Position numbers and translations under genes: made by a program | The notes under the pieces: generated by a model | Seen by the model: only the letters and a program-made list of their open reading frames with translations | Databases searched by the model: none | Told to the model about the DNA's origin: nothing | NCBI GenBank assembly: GCA_002328745.1 | Contig: DCVQ01000001.1 | Span: 28,651-63,581 of the forward strand | Source: Actinobacteria bacterium UBA2184 | GTDB taxonomy: Bacteria; Actinomycetota; Coriobacteriia; Anaerosomatales; Anaerosomataceae | Length of the DNA: 34,931 bases | Reading direction: 5' to 3' | Part shown: positions 30,912-34,931 of the stretch, in pieces | How the letters are laid out: each line of letters starts with the position of its first letter | Position numbering within the stretch: the stretch's first letter is position 1

Positions 30912-31466
30912 TTACCGTCCCATCAGGAAGTTCAGTGCGTCCTGCTGCTCCTGCTCGGTGAGTTGCGCACCGTGCTCGGTGACCATGCGATCGATGATCG
31001 CTGTCCAGTCGGCACCCTGCGTCTGCTTCGTCAGATTGGCGAGCTCGTGGCACGTGACGCACTTCTCGCGCACGACGACCTCGCCCACCGACTGCGTGCG
31101 GGTCTTCATGAAGGCGATGATCGCATCGCGCTGCTCCACCGTGAGCAGGGCGGCATCGCCCGGATGGCTCTTGGCGTGCTCCGCGTCCATGCGGCCGATC
31201 ACATCGGCCCAGTCGGTGGCGTCAGACTGCAGGTAGACCCGGCTGAGGTCGTGACACTGCGCGCACGCCTCCTCGAGAGCGGCCTCGGCGTCTACCGGCG
31301 TCGGCGAGTCGGGCGTCTCGGCGGCGGGCGTGTCGGACCCCGTCGGCTCGTCGGCCGGCTCGTCCTTGTCGCATCCGGACGCGGCGAGCATGCCGAACAT
31401 CAGCAACCCCAGGACGAGCAGCACGATGGTGCTCCTGGGTTCAAGTGGCTTTCTCACGATAGTCAC
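30912..31466 (-). CDS. Di-heme c-type cytochrome lipoprotein
   Basis: A 184-aa predicted lipoprotein: hydrophobic signal STIVLLVLGLLMFGMLAASGC with the acylated Cys, then an acidic Thr/Pro-rich linker (about 33-58), then two similar heme-binding repeats, EEACAQCHDLSRVY and REKCVTCHELANLT, each followed by DW, R-M and an AEH/TEHG segment and by a helix ending in FMKTR or FLMGR. The repeats look like an internal duplication of one cytochrome unit. It likely carries electrons on the outer face of the membrane. GTG 31464-31466 overlaps the upstream TGA (GTGA), but GGAAGGAG is only 2 nt before it; GTG 31455-31457, spaced 11 nt from that site, may be the actual start. Confidence 0.87.
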   Translation of the reverse strand: MTIVRKPLEPRSTIVLLVLGLLMFGMLAASGCDKDEPADEPTGSDTPAAETPDSPTPVDAEAALEEACAQCHDLSRVYLQSDATDWADVIGRMDAEHAKSHPGDAALLTVEQRDAIIAFMKTRTQSVGEVVVREKCVTCHELANLTKQTQGADWTAIIDRMVTEHGAQLTEQEQQDALNFLMGR

Positions 31467-31948
31467 TGCTCCTTCCGTAGCTTCGCGTCATCGTCGGCCT
31501 GCACGCCATCGGCGGCGAACCTGATGCCCACAACGTCGTAGTACTGCAGGACGCGAGTGGCGACCAGTTCGCGCATCAGCCGCATGCGAGGCGGGTAGAT
31601 GTTCGGATCTTCGATCCAGGCCGCCTCGGCATCGATCGCATCGGCGAGAGCAGCGTCTCCGACGATCTCCCGTATCCACCGCGACAGCCGCGCCGGAGCG
31701 AGATACGCCACGTCAAGCCGTCGTCCCTGGATGACGGCATCCGGGTCGCCCTGGACGTCGCTGTTGTCGTAGGCGAAGAAGCCCAGCACCTGCTCGATCG
31801 AGTAGATGTCGACAGGGAGCGTCCCGGACGCCTTCATGATGACGCCCACCAGACGGTCGTCGAACGAGCACTCCTGCAGGTACCGCCGCGCCTCGCGCTC
31901 CTCCGGGAGCGCTAGGACGGCCCGTGTAATCACCTCGTCGGCAGCCAT
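31463..31948 (-). CDS. Unknown 161-aa protein coupled to the AOR gene
   Basis: A soluble, mostly helical protein that I cannot name. It starts MAADEVITRAVLALPEEREA, and includes FDDRLVGVIMKASGTLPVDI, SIEQVLGFFAYDNSDVQGD and PNIYPPRMRLMRELVATRVLQY; the tail is acidic/basic. No Cys motif, signal or membrane segment. The ATG at 31946-31948 is 2 nt from the AOR stop (31951-31953) and its own stop overlaps the cytochrome GTG, so it is embedded in the operon. A dedicated maturation chaperone or a small structural subunit of the AOR complex are both plausible from position alone. Confidence 0.75.
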   Translation of the reverse strand: MAADEVITRAVLALPEEREARRYLQECSFDDRLVGVIMKASGTLPVDIYSIEQVLGFFAYDNSDVQGDPDAVIQGRRLDVAYLAPARLSRWIREIVGDAALADAIDAEAAWIEDPNIYPPRMRLMRELVATRVLQYYDVVGIRFAADGVQADDDAKLRKEQ

Positions 31949-31950
31949 CG

Positions 31951-34032
31951 CTAGATGATCCCTGCGTCGGCAAGCTCGTCCGCTGCCTTGTCGAGACCGT
32001 ACTTCTTGAGGGTCTCGCCGGTGGGGCAGCCGTTGTCGTTCCAGCCCTCGAACTTGTAGTAGCGGGCGAGGAAGTCGTCGTACTTGGCGTGATCCAGGAA
32101 GCGGCCCCAGACGTTCTTGTACGACCACTCGCCGTTCTCGAACACCGTCATGATGTAGGGGATCTCATAGGTGGAGTGCGCCGCGGGGGTCCCGATCCTG
32201 AACTGCCACTCGGCAAGCTGGTCGTTGGCCGGCGTCCTGCCCTGCAGGTACCAGATCGCCCGGTCGAGGTTCCAGATCTTCGTGCCGATCTCGATACCCT
32301 TCTCGAACGACGTGTCGTTGCCGGTGACGGCGTTGTAGAACTTCGGCTCGAGCTCGGGGGTGAGACCCTTGTAGCCCTCGGTCCACGGGTTGAGCCAGTC
32401 GGTGATGCCCCAGTCGCAGTACATGGCGGACTGCTTCCAGAACCGCGTGTACGCGCGGTGCCAGCTGACGAACTTCACCATGTTGTCCGAGTAGATGCCC
32501 TCGTCGGAGAAGTCGACCATCATCGGGTCCGCGTACGGCAGGAGCGTAGCGCCGATCATCTCGGCCATCTCCTTGGCCGGCAGCGCCTGCGGCTGACCGT
32601 ACAGCGGCGCCATCGACGTGTGCCAGTAGAGCACCCACGTGATGTCGTGCTCGTTGATGTCGCGGTCGCCGAGCGCCGTGCCGAAGCCCCACTCGGACTC
32701 CGTGCGGGCGTCGTAGTGATGCGCGTAGCCGTGCGCCGCGATGGCGAGATCGCCGCTCGTGACGTCGATGTCGTAGCGGCCCCACTTGGTGGCGGCGCGC
32801 GCGCAGCCTTCCTTCAAGTCGGCGCCGATGTCGGTGCCGTTGACGATGCAGTCCAGGAACGCCTTGTTGAAGGCGTCCGAGCCGACGGCGTCGAACGGCA
32901 GGTTCGACTCGATCTGCTTGCCCGGGCCTAGGATATCGGTCCTATAGAGCTTGACGAGCCACGGGAGTGCCATGCTGCCTTCCCACGCGTTGATGCCGTA
33001 CTGCTGCAGCAGGTCGGTGTTGCTTACGCTCGCTGCAGGGTTGCCCCACTTCACGCCGGCCTGAGCCTGGTACCAGCTGTCGAAGCAGCTGCTGCCCGGC
33101 GCCTCAGCGCTCGAGCCGCGACCGCCGTGGCAGAGCTTCGTGCAGCCCATGCAGCCGATCGGCCGGTGGCCGCCGGTCTTCAGCGGACCGCCGACCATGT
33201 TGCCGGCGCCTCCGCCCTCGCCGTACGAGTGAAGGCCCGGCAGGCTCGGCTTGTACTCGTCCCAGTTGAAGTAGTTCGCGTGCCACCATGCCCGGGCGTC
33301 CATCAGCGCCTTCGGGTCGGCGATCTCGATATCGCCGGTGCCCATGAAGCTGACGGCTTTCAGGTTCTTCGAGCCGAAGACGGCGCCGAATCCACCCTGC
33401 CCTGCACCGCCGCCGCCCTCGTGGATGAGCGAGGCGAACCGAACCAGGTTCTCGCCTGCCTGCCCACACGACACGACGGCCGGGTTGAGCGTAGACCGGC
33501 CGGAGTCGCGGCTTCCGCCGAACATCGTCCAGTCGGTGTCACTGCCGCTGACGAGCTTGTAGATCTTCTGCTCGGCGTCGTACGTGCCGAGACCCCACAA
33601 CGCATCGCCGCTCTCGCCTGCGTCACGGATCGTGACCTCATCGTCGCGGACGTCGATCCACACCGGGTTCTCGGCCTTGCCGGTGATCGCGAGGCCGTCC
33701 CAGCCCGCGAACTTCATCATGCCGGCGAAACGCCCGCCGAAGTTCGAGCGGGTGAACCACTCGATCGGCCAGGGCTGAGGGCCGATGCCCTGCACCTCGC
33801 AGCGCCCCGCGCCGAACGGCGCGAGCGTGCCCTGGATCGGGCCGGTCATCAGCGTCACGACGTTTGCGGGATCGTACGCGGAGATGGTCTTGTCCTTGCA
33901 CAGGTCGAAGAAGACCGCCGAGCCCATGCCGTGCCCGCCACCGTACTCGGCGTAGTCTGCCGTGTTCAGGCTGGAGATCTCGCCGGTTGAGAGATCGACC
34001 ACGAGAATCTTGCCAGCGTATCCGTTAGCCAT
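31951..34032 (-). CDS. Aldehyde ferredoxin oxidoreductase (AOR) family tungsten/molybdenum enzyme
   Basis: A 693-aa AOR-family enzyme that would bind a bis-pterin W or Mo cofactor and one [4Fe-4S] cluster. The start GYAGKILVVDLSTGEIS is typical. The pterin-binding region includes TGPIQGTLAPFGAGRCEV, RSNFGGRFAGMMKFAGWDG and GGGGAGQGGFGAVFGSKNLK. Cluster ligands are C294, C297 and C301 (CMGCTKLCHG) and the distant C539 in SAMYCDWGI. It is longer than archaeal AOR (about 605 aa). Family members oxidise aldehydes or act as benzoyl-CoA reductase subunits; the substrate here is unknown. No signal peptide is present, yet the next gene upstream encodes a Tat-exported ferredoxin. ATG 34030-34032 has AGGAGG 8 nt upstream. 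Confidence 0.9.
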   Translation of the reverse strand: MANGYAGKILVVDLSTGEISSLNTADYAEYGGGHGMGSAVFFDLCKDKTISAYDPANVVTLMTGPIQGTLAPFGAGRCEVQGIGPQPWPIEWFTRSNFGGRFAGMMKFAGWDGLAITGKAENPVWIDVRDDEVTIRDAGESGDALWGLGTYDAEQKIYKLVSGSDTDWTMFGGSRDSGRSTLNPAVVSCGQAGENLVRFASLIHEGGGGAGQGGFGAVFGSKNLKAVSFMGTGDIEIADPKALMDARAWWHANYFNWDEYKPSLPGLHSYGEGGGAGNMVGGPLKTGGHRPIGCMGCTKLCHGGRGSSAEAPGSSCFDSWYQAQAGVKWGNPAASVSNTDLLQQYGINAWEGSMALPWLVKLYRTDILGPGKQIESNLPFDAVGSDAFNKAFLDCIVNGTDIGADLKEGCARAATKWGRYDIDVTSGDLAIAAHGYAHHYDARTESEWGFGTALGDRDINEHDITWVLYWHTSMAPLYGQPQALPAKEMAEMIGATLLPYADPMMVDFSDEGIYSDNMVKFVSWHRAYTRFWKQSAMYCDWGITDWLNPWTEGYKGLTPELEPKFYNAVTGNDTSFEKGIEIGTKIWNLDRAIWYLQGRTPANDQLAEWQFRIGTPAAHSTYEIPYIMTVFENGEWSYKNVWGRFLDHAKYDDFLARYYKFEGWNDNGCPTGETLKKYGLDKAADELADAGII

Positions 34033-34099
34033 CTACTGAACCTCCTCGTCATACGCACATCCGGCGGGGGCCGGAAGGCGCTCGTCTGGTCGTTTCGGG

Positions 34100-34864
34100 C
34101 TAGTGTCCGCCCCGGGCTGCCGCCATCGCGGCAGCGATCGCCTGCGCGGTCGCTATCTGTGCGTCCGTGTACTCGCCGTCGTCGCCAAGAGGCCACTTAC
34201 CGAGAGTCGGGGTCGCGTCACTGAGACGAAGGTTCACGTTGTAGCCCGCATCGGTCTGGACCGGGATCTCGGAGGTGAACGAGATGGCGTTCATCGGGCA
34301 GACCTCGGCACACGCCTGCTTGCCGCCGGGTCCGCCGGTCTCGTTCCAGAACGGGGTGTCCGCGCACAGGTCGCACTTCTGCGCGTGCTTCTCCGTCGTG
34401 TTCCACAGCGCGCGCGAGGGAGTGAACGGGCATGCCTGGACGCAACGCTCGCAGCCGATGCACTTGTCGACGTCCACCGTGCGGACGTTGCCGTTCTCGG
34501 TGTCCACGTGCATCGCGCCGACCGGACATGCGTCCACGCACGGCGGATACGGGCACTGGCGGCACTGGGAGATGGTGATATCGCCCGGATAGGGCTTGAA
34601 GGGATCCTGGATGATCTGGATCCGCGCATTGGACAGGCTGGTCGATCCGTGGTGCGTGACCGCGCAGGCGAGCATGCACGAGTTGCATCCCGCGCACTTG
34701 CGCGTGTCCACGAGCAGGTAGCCTTCCGACGCCGGAACGGCGAAGACCTCGTCCGGGAGGATGAAGCCCTTGACGAGCATGCCGCCCAGGACGAGACCGG
34801 CGCCAGCGCCGCCGACGCCGGTGACGAACTGGCGGCGCGACAGGCCTGTGTTCTTGTCTGCCAT
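34100..34864 (-). CDS. Tat-exported ferredoxin-like protein with four [4Fe-4S] clusters
   Basis: A 254-aa electron-transfer subunit of the DmsB/NrfC/HybA type. The N-terminus has a twin-arginine signal (LSRRQFVTGVGGAGAG, hydrophobic GLVLGGMLVKG). Four cysteine clusters follow: CAGCNSCMLAC; CRQCPYPPCVDACPVGAM; CIGCERCVQACPF; and a C-x2-C (CDLC) with a later CAEVCPMNAI. A tail of about 45 residues ends in an Ala-rich helix. Start is ATG 34862-34864 (AAAGGA 6 nt upstream); an adjacent ATG 3 nt upstream (34867) is an alternative. It is the first gene of the AOR operon in view and probably transfers electrons between AOR and the membrane or the di-heme cytochrome. Confidence 0.9.
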   Translation of the reverse strand: MADKNTGLSRRQFVTGVGGAGAGLVLGGMLVKGFILPDEVFAVPASEGYLLVDTRKCAGCNSCMLACAVTHHGSTSLSNARIQIIQDPFKPYPGDITISQCRQCPYPPCVDACPVGAMHVDTENGNVRTVDVDKCIGCERCVQACPFTPSRALWNTTEKHAQKCDLCADTPFWNETGGPGGKQACAEVCPMNAISFTSEIPVQTDAGYNVNLRLSDATPTLGKWPLGDDGEYTDAQIATAQAIAAAMAAARGGH

Positions 34865-34899
34865 CATGTTTCCTTTCGTGTTCTCGAGGTCGGCTGTCA

Positions 34900-34931
34900 T
34901 CAGGCCGCGGACTCCGCGTCTTCGGGGTCGC
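34900..34931 (-). CDS. Possible C-terminal end of an upstream gene (partial)
   Basis: The last 32 bases, read on the minus strand, give DPEDAESAA followed by TGA (complement of 34900-34902). Such an acidic, Ala-rich tail and the 35-nt gap to the ferredoxin start would fit the end of another operon gene, but nine residues are too few to be sure. Confidence 0.25.
   Translation of the reverse strand, partial: DPEDAESAA

Noticed and set aside
1..34931. CRISPR arrays, insertion sequences, prophage, tRNA or rRNA genes
   Set aside because: I saw no regularly spaced repeats, transposase or integrase motifs, or tRNA cloverleaf/CCA patterns on either strand.

Overview
The window is high-GC bacterial DNA with densely packed genes, many GTG starts, GTGA or ATGA stop/start overlaps and purine-rich Shine-Dalgarno sites. 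The gene content suggests an anaerobic actinobacterium-like organism (Coriobacteriia/Anaerosomatales would fit): a tungsten-type aldehyde ferredoxin oxidoreductase operon, many ferredoxin-type proteins, a putative ornithine racemase/MutL pair, selenoproteins and several zinc-ribbon membrane proteins. This placement is inference; there is no rRNA or other phylogenetic marker here.

Layout. 1-4.9 kb (minus): the housekeeping run mfd, a PpiC/SurA-like lipoprotein foldase, and mazG, which runs off the left edge. 5.0-7.1 kb (minus): an unknown lipoprotein and an exported YkuD L,D-transpeptidase, with an 11-bp-spaced direct repeat upstream. 7.3-9.7 kb: endonuclease III, a DUF554 membrane protein coupled to a YacP-like NYN nuclease, and a peroxiredoxin whose peroxidatic residue is an in-frame TGA (selenocysteine). 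9.8-14.3 kb (minus): an HD-GYP sensor, then a tightly overlapping chain of a 41-aa membrane protein, TrkH, an exported putative OB-fold protein and a threonine-aldolase-like enzyme. 14.4-20 kb: an unknown protein, a zinc-ribbon membrane protein, a PAS-GAF-SpoIIE phosphatase, a GerMN/Gmad2 protein and an M28 peptidase. 20-25.5 kb: a PARG-like protein, a nuclease lipoprotein, a Glucose/Sorbosone-dehydrogenase-like lipoprotein, and the putative ornithine racemase/MutL pair.

25.6-29.6 kb (minus): two more zinc-ribbon membrane proteins. One ends in a pseudopilin-like domain. The other is, in its full reading, a membrane-anchored thioredoxin with a U-x-x-C active site, encoded through an in-frame TGA followed by a GGUC-looped hairpin. 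An EFR1-type flavodoxin/ferredoxin fusion follows, then a 400-bp non-coding stretch rich in inverted repeats. 30-34.9 kb (minus): an operon of Tat-exported 4x[4Fe-4S] ferredoxin, AOR-family oxidoreductase, a small unknown protein and a di-heme cytochrome c lipoprotein, followed by an SDR dehydrogenase.

The most notable content is the two selenoproteins, which standard gene calling would truncate or split, and the zinc-ribbon/TM paralogue family whose outer modules differ (acidic domain, pseudopilin-like domain, Sec-thioredoxin). Secondary items are a PARG-fold protein with a Q-D-E catalytic motif, a small membrane ORF upstream of trkH, and a long imperfect hairpin in the 29.6-30 kb gap.
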